Shown piece after piece: positions 1 to 11,779 of a stretch of 64,000 bases of DNA. Numbering within the stretch: position 1 is the first letter of the stretch; every line of letters begins with the position of its first letter. Origin of the DNA: Zychaea mexicana (lineage: Eukaryota > Mucoromycota > Mucoromycetes > Mucorales > Lichtheimiaceae); contig NW_026516667.1 in the NCBI RefSeq assembly GCF_025766255.1, positions 310,001 through 374,000 of the forward strand. The letters are read 5' to 3'. The translations under genes and the position numbers were made by a program. The notes below the pieces were generated by a model. It saw nothing but the letters and a program-made list of their open reading frames with translations, searched no databases and was not told where the DNA came from.

Positions 1-490
1 GATTCTGCCGATCAAAATGCCACAAGAACTTTAAAATGAAGCGTAACCCCCGTAAGGTTCGCTGGACCAAGGCCTTCCGTAAGGCTAGCGGCAAGGAAAT
101 GGTTATTGTAAGTTTTGGAACTATATATGAAATAAAGGCATGTTATGCATGGCTCACAATCAATCATGTGTGAATCGTAATAATAACGTTGTCCGTTAAT
201 AATAGGATTCTACCTTTGAGTTTGAGAAACGCCGCAACGTTCCAGTCCGCTACGATCGTAACCTCATGGCTACCACTGTTAAGGCCATGAAGCGTGTGCA
301 GGAGATTCGTGCCAAACGTGAACGTGTGTTCTACAAGAACCGTATGTCTGGCAACTACGACAAGGAGAAGGCCGACGATATCAGAGTGGTCCAGCAAAAC
401 ATCGAGCTTGCTCCTTTGGAAGCCAAGAAGCGTCTCCAGGCTGCCAAGGTCGAAGAAGAAAAGGTCGAGAACATGGAGATGGACGAGTAA
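1..490 (+). CDS. RLP24: Ribosome biogenesis protein RLP24 (5' end outside window)
   Basis: Two exons are visible: 3-107 (phase 0) and 206-490, joined by a 98-nt GT-AG intron (108-205). The first exon reads [19 protein letters not shown], the second half of the L24e zinc-binding domain with its last CxxxC-type cysteines. The basic stretch [14 protein letters not shown] and, after the intron, [18 protein letters not shown] are typical of RLP24 rather than ribosomal protein eL24. RLP24 occupies the eL24 site on nuclear pre-60S particles and is removed by the AAA ATPase Drg1/Afg2 in the cytoplasm. The C-terminus is a charged helix ending in MEMDE with a TAA stop at 488-490. About 30 N-terminal residues lie upstream of the window. 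The family call is firm; the only alternative is the paralogous eL24. Confidence 0.93.
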
Positions 491-2868
491 AAAAAAAGAA
501 AACACACGCTGCTGCTACTACTACGATACATGTACAACTATCATCATCATCATTACTACCACACCATATCGCTATTGAATTACTTACCACATCATCAACA
601 ACAAAAGCGCATTTAACACATATACAAAGCTGGAACTGGCCATGCAAAATAAAAACGAGCTATGATTTGAAGGGAGATACGAATAATTGGGTAAATTAGC
701 CTGAGGAGATGTTATCGACTGTTGTTATATGTAACATTGCTGTGTCACTGCTCGAAGTACATGTAGTTCAATAATGCTATTGCTAAATGTCGTCTCCAAA
801 ATATAAACTGCTTTCTTTCTATATTATAATATACCTTGTTTCAGAAAGCAAAGTTATCTTGATCCATCGCTTTTAGTTGACATAGCCGAGATTAAACTTT
901 CAGCTTCATGCAATTCGTGAGCACAGTAAAAGAATAATGATAAATGATACACAACTAATGAGGCCGATGCTGATGAATCTTATAGTCAAAGAAAGGAAGT
1001 GGTACAAAAGACGTTTTTTAATTCTCAAGATAAGAAAGAGTAAAAAAATAGATAATAACTTTATAGATGTGAGGGATATTCTTCAATATCTCGTGCAAAC
1101 GATACTTTACCATGACACCTGGTGTTTTCTAACCTTCCAATATTTCCATTTTCACGGCTGACGCGGGATTCTGCATGCCCTTTTATCTCCAGTATCAGGG
1201 CTAAATATATATACTATAGACCAGTTTCTATAAATTCTAGACAACATATGAATATTTTGCCAATCTGCAATGTTAATTAAGAATTACAGTATGCAGAGCC
1301 TTTCCAACCACCAGTAACTATGTTTCCTTGGATGACAGTGTACTATCACTGACTTTCACTGTGCGTTGTAGAGTTCTACGAGAGATCAAGATGAGCCCTG
1401 CTACCCATTGCCAACAAGCACTGTGTGGAATTTATCTATTGCCATATAGTGCTGTCTCAAGTACTGATCGCAAGTCGTACCGCAAATCCGAGGCACATAT
1501 GTTGCCTCAATTAAGTATTGTTTTCTATACTCTGTAAGTACTTACTCTAGAAAATTCTACCTGCTGATGATTCGGCGCCCTTGAGGGCCTACAAGGTACG
1601 GCAAGCCCCCAATTAGCGAGCGGCAACTTTGGCGTGTGTCAAATGATAAGATGGAAGATACTGTACGGGAAAATAAACGACGCTGTCCGCAGGAGGGTAG
1701 CGTATCAGAATTTTTTGGTTTAAAAAAGAAATACTGTGAACTGGCCATGTTTTCTCTAGCAGCTATATACTCAATCTTCTGTTTTCTAAATTACCAATAC
1801 AAGGGCATTTGCCACCCGGGAATTGGCGATTTTCAGAGGGTATATCGAGACTGATGGTGTATGCGCTTTTTTGACGTTCAGAAGGCTCAAAGCGACGGTA
1901 CTCAACAAGGAGGTACATGCAGCTTCATCCAGTGCTACTTCATACTCTGCTTAATTGTATATTATTGTGCTTTATTCATTGGTTACTTTTATTTATAAGA
2001 ATTTACAAAGCGGATGCCAAACAATTTCATTGAGGTCGAACGGTTTCCCCGTAAGCTTGATCTAATAAACTGGCGATGCGAATGTATCGCCTAACGAAAC
2101 AGCCTGTGCCGAACGAAGCAAGGCATCCAAGAATCTCGCATTTTATAGACCTCGATCCTGGTAATACACTAAACCTTTTTGTATGTACTCAAATGTAATC
2201 ATGATTTACCTGATAGGACTACGTTTCATGGTTATTGTGGTCAAAACTTTGGAGCCATCTCGTCGCACAATCAGAGCAGCGTGCTGAACATTTCATCAAG
2301 TTGTCCAACTAAGAGTGTGTAGCTATGATAACAGAAGAAATTACATAAAGTTAGCTGTAATTTTAAGTAGCATATGGCAGGAAATACGTGCTAAATAAGG
2401 CACTTGATGACGATAAACTGAGCTCGTCAAAGATATTAAAAGTAATGCTTAATTATGGTGACTATATTACATCTCTATAAATATGAAGAGAGCAGCTCTC
2501 CATGGCAATATGCAATCCATAATAAACTGCTGCCATAATCAGAATCATCATTTTCGAAAGCCAAATTTGACTTTCATAAAACTCTCCCAAAAAAGCACAT
2601 TTCTTTTGTTACGGCAATGTTACTTTGTATATACAATATTATAAAGTGCGCATTAGCACAGCTCGAAACATTATGTTTGAGATGGACTTTATAGCGACGA
2701 GAGCGGTGGTGAATTGCTATCTTTCAGGATGTCTGTCCTTTGTTTACTGTCATTGTGACAACGACAAGCTGCACTGGAAATTTGATGGCGGGAGAAATAC
2801 GCGGTTGAAGACACATAAAGCGCGTTTACTTCCTTTTACTGCACTTTTTCTTTCGCGTCCTTCCACTC
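491..2868. other. Intergenic region, no gene recognised
   Basis: About 2.4 kb between RLP24 and the OB-fold gene. The first 200 bases are the RLP24 3' flank. The remaining short open frames (for example 1636-1854) show no recognisable family and no consistent exon structure. The segment just before 2869 should carry the promoter of the next gene; no clear TATA element was identified. Confidence 0.6.
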
Positions 2869-5800
2869 ATGGAATTTAGCGACGCTGTCGATCGACTGCA
2901 TGGTGTTCTACAAGAAGTGTTTCTAAAGAAAGCGAATGTAGCTTCAAATAAGCCTGCCTGGGCATCGTCGGCTGTGATCCCTTGGTAACGTCCCCACACT
3001 TGTTTTCCTCTTTTCTTTGTTCAGAATTAGTGTACCTGATTGGTTCTTATGTGGATCTCTATAATCCAGGTCATGGGTGGCGGCTGCATTAGCTCGTCTA
3101 CTTTCCGAGTACTCTACAGGTCTCACAGACGCAACTGCTTTAAGCGAACTGGAATTACAGGTATGTGCATAAGAGTGTATTTACAGGGCGGAAACGGGAG
3201 TGGAATAGAGAAGACATCTTACATACTTGACTTTAATATGCTCTATTGATAGTGGGAGCAAGCTTTTTTTAAACATAGCAAAGGATTTGGTGCTGGTAAG
3301 GAGCATTATCGCTGATAATATCAATGATTCAAAATGTTTATCTTGTCTTGTTTGCACCGTTATTATAGCTTACGGTACCATTCAATCGATGTATGATTAT
3401 CAGCGAACAGCTGCATTGGAAGTTGTAACAAAAGATTGGCAACTGTTTTCCCTGGCCGATATCTATATCCTTTTTGTCTTGTCTGATACGACAAACTTGA
3501 TAAAATTACAAATATCAAGAAGCGCAAACCAATTCTTAACTCAATATGTGTAATTTACGGCTTGTTACAGTATCTGATGGCATGTCATACAAGGTCATGG
3601 ATATGTATATGCATCCAAAATTTAATCAGTGGATCGCTTCCTCACGACCGTCGCTACGATCCGGTATTCCGTTCCTAAAGGTAACCATGACAGGTTCTTC
3701 CTTCTCCAACCTACTGATTGTAACGGTCTCCAGACAGCGATGGAGAATCGAGAATAAACAAACACGTTGTATTGTTAGGATCGAACTATGCGTATGTTCT
3801 GTGGTGCAAAGATCAACTCTCCAATCTCATCACAGTATGATAACAAGGATGTCAGCCGAATTACACGTGTTGCTCGCGTACCACCGACACAACTCTTGAT
3901 GTTTGTCCTTACACCAAATGACGGCAACTTTATCCGAGGGGAGTTTACAGACTCGTTGCGAAACGTTATACAGCCTGGGATCCTGGGGAGACTGAATAAA
4001 CATTTGCATAAATTATGGCTCAAGGTATCTCCTAACATATTATGCTACGGGCTAACAAAATGTAGGATGCTCATAGTATACATTTACACACACCCAAAAG
4101 GTTATACATGTCGAAAAAACAGAACACATTTCTGCCAATCAGAATGTAAATCAAGATCTCATTACCGAGGATGATGGCGAAAATACGAAGTTACGACGAA
4201 CCGATATATTTGTGGTGGATATGACGCCGGATAACGAACCAGCCGTTCTGTCACTTTATGATCAGCAGACGCAACTTGCAACCATGTTGACGAGGGTAAT
4301 TAAGATGATAGGCTTAAACTTACATTAGAGTCAATATCAAGAAGCAAAATTATCATAGACGTGCCTTAAACAAGTTACTCTTTCATACTATCGTGTGCTT
4401 AATGTATGTAGGGCGACTACATCGGACTATACAATCCTGGATTCCCAACCGCACGAACCGAAAGTCAACGATCCCATTCTGATATTGTATTCGAATACAC
4501 TGAAGACACAGTAATATTTCACATGGCAGAGAAAGATGCACGGCAGGCCGGTGTAAACAAAGTGGAAGCAGATACTGCCAATAGTCAAATGTCTCATCAA
4601 AGTCGACGACGCGATAGTATTCATAATAGTCTACTATCTAACTCTTCACAAAAACAGCAGAAACAAACGACCAAAAAAGGGATTATGGAACGCGATGAAG
4701 AAGTAAATTAAACCCTTTTATTCTGTATCAACATGAAGAGGACGGCTTTATCAATATTTCTGACGAATGCGAACGACACAAAATAATCTTATTGATATTC
4801 AGGGATTCATGGATTGTTTGGCATACCCAAACCGTATCTTTATCAAGGATCTTGAACCGTCCATGTTAAATATCACTCTCCTGTGTCGAGTTGTCGCGAT
4901 CGCCAGTAATGTAAGCCAAGAATGTCATTCATTACGTGTATGACGAGATACCAACCATTATGCATACACCGAACTTGTTCTAGAACCCTTTTACTAAACA
5001 AGACAGTAAAACGAAAATGGATCGATACGCGATGCGGATAGTGGATTCCACAGGTAAATTAAAGGGGAGAAGTCCTTAGATTAATTAGATGCTGTAAAGA
5101 TAAGTTTTAATAATGGTCATCTCAACATATTTCCAGGCAAAGTGGATGTGACATTATGGGAACAGGCGGGCCGTAAAGCAAGAAAATTACAGCCAGGCCA
5201 ATATGTGCTGTTAACAGGCTTGACTACCTCGTCTAGTAACGTGTCTGACAGAGGCACCAGTTGGTTTGTCAATGGAAGTGCTGTCACTGGTACCGAAATA
5301 TACAACAGTAAGCAACTTACAAGAAGGGGTCTTTTATAAATTAAGAAAATTAAAAGAAGATATCAAAACAATGATTTTGTGAATAGTATCCACCATGAAG
5401 GGCTTACTAGCAAGCTCTTGTTTGCGTCAAATTAAATCCATCCAAAATGTCGAAAGCAACCAAGGGTCATGGCAAGTCAATATCACTGTTGTCGGATGGC
5501 GAATACGGACAGAAGATGATACCATGGTTATTGGCGATTGTTATGAGCAAGACCCTGACGAATATGCAAGAGCTGACGGAAGGCTGCCAGCTGACATTAT
5601 TACCATCCATGCACGTAAGAAAATATACACTTGCTATAGAAAAGAAGAAGAACCATGTTTACCTCACATACTACAATGGTTATGAATGACTGGCTAAATC
5701 CAGGACAATCTGATGGGTGGATGGCTTGTTGTAGATACAGCATGTTTCCATCCTGTTTATCGTAGTTGTGAAGCAAGAAACACAAACGGCGGCATGAGTA

Positions 5801-6336
5801 TGCGCATATGTGAATTCTGCAAATGTTTAATACCTGAAGAACAAGTGGTGGAGGCGTTCCGGAACCGTTCTTCGATCGTTACGACCGCAGATTCTCCAGG
5901 AACATCTTCAAACCGTGGATGGGTAGAATGGACGCTGGATGATTGCGAAGGACAAATGATTACGGCTTTTGGTTGTGAAGAAGTAAGGTTGCATATTAAT
6001 TTTACAATGACTGGATGATAAACAAAATAAGTAACTTTGACTTGTACTTTTGTATCTTAGGCCCTATTAGGTGTTTCTGCCCAACAGTTCAAACTCATGT
6101 CGTATGACGGACAGACTGGTCTTCTCGATAGTGTGTTGGGTAAACCATTGCTGTGTTCTATATCGACTACGGTAACTTGGCATTCTTTTTCTTTCTAAAT
6201 ACATACTCTGCTACATATAGTATGCTGTGTAGCTAATAGAAGAACTCTATAGAGCCAGGGTTATCGAATTGATCAAGTTGCACTAAGTCAGCCTACATAC
6301 CATGATTGCATGGAACTTTTACGGAACTATTCATGA
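2869..6336 (+). CDS. Multi-OB-fold protein with RPA70-type zinc ribbon (RPA1/MEIOB/SHLD2-like)
   Basis: Fifteen exons join in frame to 2088 nt (695 aa): 2869-2984, 3070-3160, 3369-3390, 3571-3680, 3779-4024, 4143-4295, 4412-4702, 4803-4910, 4984-5053, 5137-5307, 5387-5614, 5640-5678, 5735-5982, 6061-6171, 6253-6336. Every intron is GT-AG. Residues 1-195 are an unrecognised N-terminal region. A first OB-like segment (about 200-275) includes RTDIFVVDMTPDNEP and GDYIGLYNPG. A second OB (about 350-460) has DRYAMRIVDSTGKVDVTLW and LQPGQYVLLTG. The third (about 540-690) holds a zinc ribbon, C552-x7-C560-x13-C574-x2-C577, then WTLDDCEGQMITAFG and EALLGVSAQQFKLM, the order found in RPA70 domain C and MEIOB. 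It likely binds single-stranded DNA in replication, repair or meiosis. It lacks the RPA1 N-terminal domain pattern, so MEIOB-like or SHLD2-like are better candidates than RPA1 itself. The exact orthology is unresolved. Confidence 0.72.
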
Positions 6337-6439
6337 TATCCATAGCAGTTCAATGAAAGAAGCTTGTTTTTGCATATTGTGTCTCCTCATTATCTGTACA
6401 GTTGTCCGCGCTAATTTCTAAATTCGTTAGCTTTTAACC
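6337..6439. other. 3' flank of the OB-fold gene
   Basis: Short spacer between the last exon of the OB-fold gene and the transposon remnant. Nothing else is seen. Confidence 0.5.
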
Positions 6440-6813
6440 CTTATTTAGGATGTTCTCAAAAAGGGCGAAGCCCGTCCGGACGGGGGTCCTAAGTTAGAAG
6501 TAAGTAGGGTATTACCGAAACTGTGGTGGCCCGTACGGACACTTTAGGAGGAATGTTGCGGGCGTTCGGACCATGCTATTACTATTTTCGTCCACATTTC
6601 CAAGAAGTAGTAAAAGATACTGAACAGAAAAAGACAATTGACCATCAAAACAGCATAGAATGAATTCACTCCTCATGATAAATGCCTACCGAATGTCAGG
6701 CTGTATCAATAGGCAGGAAAAAGAAATTATAAACGCTAAATATCATCAAAATCTATCCCTTTTTTATTTTATCGTTATAATACATCAACTTCGTTTATCT
6801 TCTATTATTATCA

Positions 6814-7749
6814 TGGGCGACAATTTCATTATTTGGTCTCCTGCTACGCAAGGTTCCAGCAATAGAAGAAACGGTAGCCAGCCTGTCCTACCAACACCTC
6901 CCGCCACCCAACAGCAAGAATCAGAAACGGTTGAAGCCAATGAAGGTTCTGACCTCGATACCGTAACTCTGGTGATGATAGGGAAGAAGAATCGACTACT
7001 GACTGGGTGGAAGAAGAAGAATCAGAATTGATCCGCGCTGTGGAAGAATACTATACTCGCTGGAAAAACGGTAGAAGCAACCAAGAAAAAGGTAAATGGT
7101 GAGACAAGATCTACAAAAAGTTCATTGAGGATGCCAGTTCTGGACATCGACGTAGCAGAAGTGCTTGCAAGAAGAAATGGGATAAGCTCCTTCGACGCTT
7201 TCAAAGACTCACTGGTGAAACGAAGCAGACTGGAATGAGGGAGGACTTGATTAAGAGAGGTTCTCTCACTACGATACGATGATGGCGTTTCTCAAAGACG
7301 ATGCTAGTGTGATAGCGCCAATAACCATTGATTTAAATCATCAAGGCAACCTGGTTCAAACTCGCGATGCAGCAAATGACGGCAACTTTGTTACGAATGA
7401 TGCAGAACAGCCACCAGCCAAGCGACGAGGAGTTAACAACGACTTGGGCAGCGAGCTTTTGGAGGCGCATGAGCGAGGCCGTGAACAGCTGTTCGAAAAA
7501 CTTGACAGCATTCTCGAACAGTTCATTTAACAAGAACGTACACTCGACGCAGAGCGCGAAGCGGTCGATGAGCGAGGTTTTCAATAGCAGCTTCAAGCGA
7601 TGGTCGATCTTGAAAACAGAGCTGAAAGCCAACAACAGTTAGAAGAAAGAAGGGTCAGAGCAGAGGAGTGGATTGCAGATGTAATTGCAGCACTTGTAGG
7701 ACTCACCCGTAGTCAAAATAATAGAGAGCAAAATAACACTGAAGAATAA
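6814..7749 (+). pseudogene. Harbinger Myb/SANT-like DNA-binding protein, broken
   Basis: Starts MGDNFIIWSPATQGSS at 6814. A one-base frame change near 6970 is needed to continue into DWVEEEESELIRAVEEYYTR and WKNGRSNQEKGKW, a trihelix/Myb-SANT pattern with acidic start, then KKKWDKLLRRFQRLTGETKQ. A TGA at 7100-7102 interrupts the domain where a second Trp is usual (KWW in intact homologues, by family expectation). A later segment (7279-7530) ends in a stop at 7528-7530, and reading continues beyond it as a Q/E-rich coiled coil (EERRVRAEEWIADVIAALVG). In Harbinger elements this protein binds the subterminal DNA and imports the nuclease. At least two stops and one frameshift make it a pseudogene. 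Confidence 0.7.
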
Positions 7750-7999
7750 ATGTATTTATTTGTATTGCTTATCATATCACAAATTATTTGACACTTGTGG
7801 AAACTATAAGGACTTATCTCAATCATATTTTGCGGTACCGATGCGAGGGTTGTTAATTCTAGAAAAACAAAACAATCCATCGCAATAAGTTCATGCATTA
7901 GAAATCAAGAATTAACTTCAACAGACCGTTTCGGATAAGTGATATGCTTAAAACAAATTGGGTTTTCAAAGACTTTTTTTATTGTGTTATTTGAATCAA

Positions 8000-9384
8000 T
8001 TATGCTTGACGCCGGCCAGAATGACGTGCTTGTAGCTCATCCTTGAGTATGTCGCGTTTAGCGTTCCCTGCTTGCCGTAGCTGCCGTACTTCAGCGTCGG
8101 TTAGGATATCGTCTTGTTCGACAGAAATAGACGGCATGCTGGAAGTATTCGATTCCGAGCTTACTGTTGCGGTTTCGGCATTTCCACTATCTTCATTTTC
8201 TTCGGCTGTTCCACGACGCGCGTCAACTTCGGCAATGCTCACAAGATGATTAGCATTGAGCTCCTGGTCAAAATCATCAATGTTATCCGGGAGTTCGTTG
8301 CCAGGTCGGTCGATGCAGATATTGTGAAGGATACAGCAGACATAGATGGTGGTGGCGAGATCGACCGGATTCAGCTGGTACAAGTAATGCTTAAGGAATC
8401 GCCAACGCGAAGTAAGCGCACCAAATGCATGTTCAATTGCCATACGCTGCGACGATAAAGCATAATTAAAGTCTTTCTTGGCGCGATCTCGTGTGTTTTT
8501 TGGATAAGGTGTCATAATGTACGGGCGTTGAAGATAAGCGGAATCTGTTCAATGCAAAAACTATAATTAGCATAAACTTGCTATGTAGACATAATTTATG
8601 AAACGTCTTTACATACCTGCAATTATGTATGAGCCATTTGGACATTTGGTATCTGGATCATTTTATATGTCTCTTGCTAGATCCAAATTGGCAAACACCC
8701 GAGAATCGTGTGCACGACCTTGTATTATGACAATATATTAGCAAGGATACAACTACGAAAGTAAATCGTGATTTGTGAATGTTATGGTGCAAGACAGCTA
8801 TAACTGGCCAAATTTGGGGCCTACTTTTAAAAAGTATCTGGTCACCCAAAAGTTGAATTTTATATGTACCACGCGCTTTCTTTCTTTGTGCTTGCTATCT
8901 GTAGTAACTTTTAAAGTGGGATATGCGTGTTCGACCTCGGATCGGAAAGAATACCTTAGCCCGCTCGCTCCCCGCACCTCAGCGAGATAAATTCGGTCCA
9001 ATGATGCCACCTTAACAAAGCCTTCTTTTTATCACAAGCGTGCGTTCTTCTATTAATACAGTAGAGTGTTATGAGATAATGTGAGCTAATTGAAATTACA
9101 GAAATGACTCGTAACTACAAACATGTGTAAAGGAGCACATGTTAGGGAAGCAAGTTCGCAAGAATCGATTATGAGTGTATATCCACTTTAAATGATATGA
9201 TTGGCTGAGAAATTATTATTAGTACGTACCTTGAATACTCGTGCACGAACGCATATAGGTCATTGGGAAGTATCCATCCACCTGCTGCTACAGTACGGAG
9301 AGCGACAATAATAAATGCTTCGTTGACAACTCTTGTTATGTCGCGATGGGCTATTACATGGCTCGCGCCGCCACAGTAGCCTAA
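8000..9384 (-). pseudogene. HARBI1-type DDE nuclease (Harbinger transposase), broken
   Basis: Read on minus, the C-terminal exon has DSAYLQRPYIMTPYPKN, then FNYALSSQRMAIEHAFGALT and RWRFLKHYLYQL, hallmark DDE_Tnp_4 sequence around the last catalytic acid, and ends in a Ser/Glu-rich tail with stop at 8000. The preceding exon reads GRAHDSRVFANLDLARDI, a TAA stop at 8663-8665, then NDPDTKCPNGSYIIA with a GT donor. An N-terminal segment near 9230-9384 reads RDITRVVNEAFIIVALRTV. The middle part carrying the first catalytic Asp (the IDGTH region) could not be read cleanly. The in-frame stop and missing middle show decay. Confidence 0.78.
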
Positions 9385-9390
9385 TGTTAG

Positions 9391-11074
9391 TTTAAAAAGG
9401 AATCCGTTATATTTTATCTACAAACTTAAAGTGCACAACATGCACACGTCGTTACTACAAATGCTGCTGTCTCATACGCATACTGCACCAGCAACTTGGA
9501 CAGTTTCTGGCACTTTGGATACGCTGAGCGACAGTGTGAGCTTTCTCCTGTGCTTTCCTTTTGCATGACAAGATGAGGACGCCACCGTTGCTCAATTTCT
9601 CCATAATACAAGAACCAGACCATTTCCATGATATGAGCAAATTTCGTGATACAAGAGCTTACTAGCCTTTTCTGAGCGAAAGTCAATGATGATATCATCA
9701 TTGGAGTTTGGCCTAGTACACCACTGTTAGTAGTGCTACCCATGATCTGGTTTATGGGGGGAGGGACCTACTGAATGTGAGACCTTGCATCGTCGGTAAT
9801 TCAAAGTCCGGTCCAATGATTAACATGCTGGATATCTTTTTGTCATTATCGTTCACCATGTGCTACTACAAGTCAGAGAGACGGCATCCCCTTTCCTCTA
9901 GCTGCTACTGCTGAAGCAAGCCAACCCTCGATGACCCTCCATTTTTCGATATGTAGAGCATATATATTACAACATACATATTACTGTTTATCAGTGCTGA
10001 TATATGCATGCAAGTGATAATTTGCATGTTCCAGAGCGAAATGTGTCACCATCGTTTTCCATCAGTTTTAAGACCAGCGAGACATTTAATGTATACGTTG
10101 ATCAATAAACATGGGGGAGCATTAGCGAGAAGAGTGTCCGAGGAACGATGATTTTCCGTCCTTGTCCTTGGGCGGCAGATACTCTATCAAACTAATACTA
10201 TAGCAGCAAATGCTTCCCGGCCAATAACGTCTTTCTCTGCATGCATAGAGGGTGTTTGACAGGAATAAGTGCTGCTGACATCGATAATCAGCTGATCACG
10301 CACAAGCACAGCACACAGGGCATTTCTTCCTCTTGTCGTAGTTCACACTCAGCAGATCCATGATGGTTATCTCGGGTTTCCTTTCCTGCAGCCGTGATAA
10401 ATATAGCTCTCTTCTAGATGGCCCGTGAATTCCAATAAGCCTGATTATTTCGTCAAATGAGATCGTGGCACTGTGGTTAAAACAGACATCGCCCACGCCC
10501 AACAAGCTGTATGTGCTTTGAGCCAAAAACTGACAGCAACTAATGTGATTCAACAACTGCCTTCACCCCCTTTTCTTTTCCGTATATTCCTGCGTGTCCC
10601 CCCTGCATATGTAATCGATCTTCCTTGGCGAGAGAGAAAGAGAGAACAAAGCAGCAGCTATGGCTATACACCATCATCGAGGACGTTTTTCTATAGAAAG
10701 CATACCACATGCGCACACTCATTGAGCCCGTGAAGCCTAATTGTTCGAATGACAGTTCTGTCGCTGTCTACGACGAACGTTATTTGCGGAGAGTTGGAGT
10801 TGAGTTGTTAAAAATAAAATATCGGTCTAGTGCAACATGCCCAAAACTCCGTTCCGTGGAATGGCTATAATGGCCACTGTGAGGGACAAGAGTTTTTGTT
10901 GACAGAAGGTCAGAACACGCATTAGCCCTGACCTGTTTGTAACTTTAAAAAGGTTCTGGCCTTTATTTCCGCCTGCTTCTTCTCCTTCTTCTCACTCTAT
11001 CATCTCTTTGTCCCCCACTCACCCACCCACACGCACATCTCCCCGTCATCTTTCCTTATCTACACAACTAAACC
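9391..11074. other. Intergenic region and UAP1 promoter
   Basis: About 1.7 kb. A minus-strand open frame 9426-9743 and another at 10296-10556 show no family I recognise. The final 130 bases before 11075 are pyrimidine-rich (CT/CAC runs from about 10970), as expected for a fungal 5' leader. Confidence 0.5.
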
Positions 11075-11747
11075 ATGACCATCAGCGACATCCCCGATTC
11101 CGAACTTCAGGCCTTGAAGACCCGCTACGAACAAGCTGGTCAGGGACACGTTCTGCAGTTTCTCGACCAGCTCGCGCCTGCAGAACAACGCGAGTTGTAT
11201 GATCAGCTGTCTGCTATGGATGTCGAGCGTGTCAACCAAATATATACCAAGGCCATTGCTGGTGCCGAAGCTGCCAGCAAGGACCAAGAAGCAGCCGTGG
11301 AGCCGTTGTCAGAAGACGTGTTTGATTCCGTCATCAAGGCCTCTGCAGAGACCCGTAATGACTGGGAGACCTTGGGGTTGAAGCAGATTGCACAGGGTAA
11401 AGTGGCCGTCATTTTGATGGCAGGTGGTCAAGGCACTCGTTTGGGCTCTAGTGCACCCAAGGGCTGCTATGACATTAAGCTGCCGTCCAGCAAGAGCTTG
11501 TTCCAACTTCAAGCAGAACGTATTTTGCGTCTCCAGGACATTGCACGTCAGTACAAGAAGCCTGGTGATCAGTCCGAAGGCATTATCCCCTGGTACATTA
11601 TGACCTCAGGTCCGACCCACGCTGCCACCTACGCGTTTTTCAAGTCCAACAACTTCTTTGGCCTCAAGGAAGAAAACGTCATCTTCTTCCAGCAAGGTAA
11701 CTAGTTTACGAGAAGGATTGGGGGGCGGAAACTGGGCTATCTCTGCT

Positions 11748-11779
<32 letters not shown>

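Larger units (their letters stand above)
6440..9390. mobile_element. Decayed PIF/Harbinger DNA transposon
   Basis: The segment contains the two genes of a PIF/Harbinger element: a Myb/SANT-like DNA-binding protein on plus (6814-7749) and a HARBI1-type DDE nuclease on minus (8000-9384), arranged tail to tail. Both are broken by stops and frameshifts, so the element is not autonomous. The outer limits are approximate: GC-rich sequence near 6450-6570 (several CCGTACGG/CCGGACGG-like palindromic bits) could belong to the left end, but I could not find a matching terminal inverted repeat on the right. Target-site duplications were not identified. Confidence 0.75.

Noticed and set aside
2944..4038. 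Minus-strand frames opposite the OB-fold gene
   Set aside because: The plus-strand exons join in frame through consistent GT-AG introns; the minus frames have no such support.
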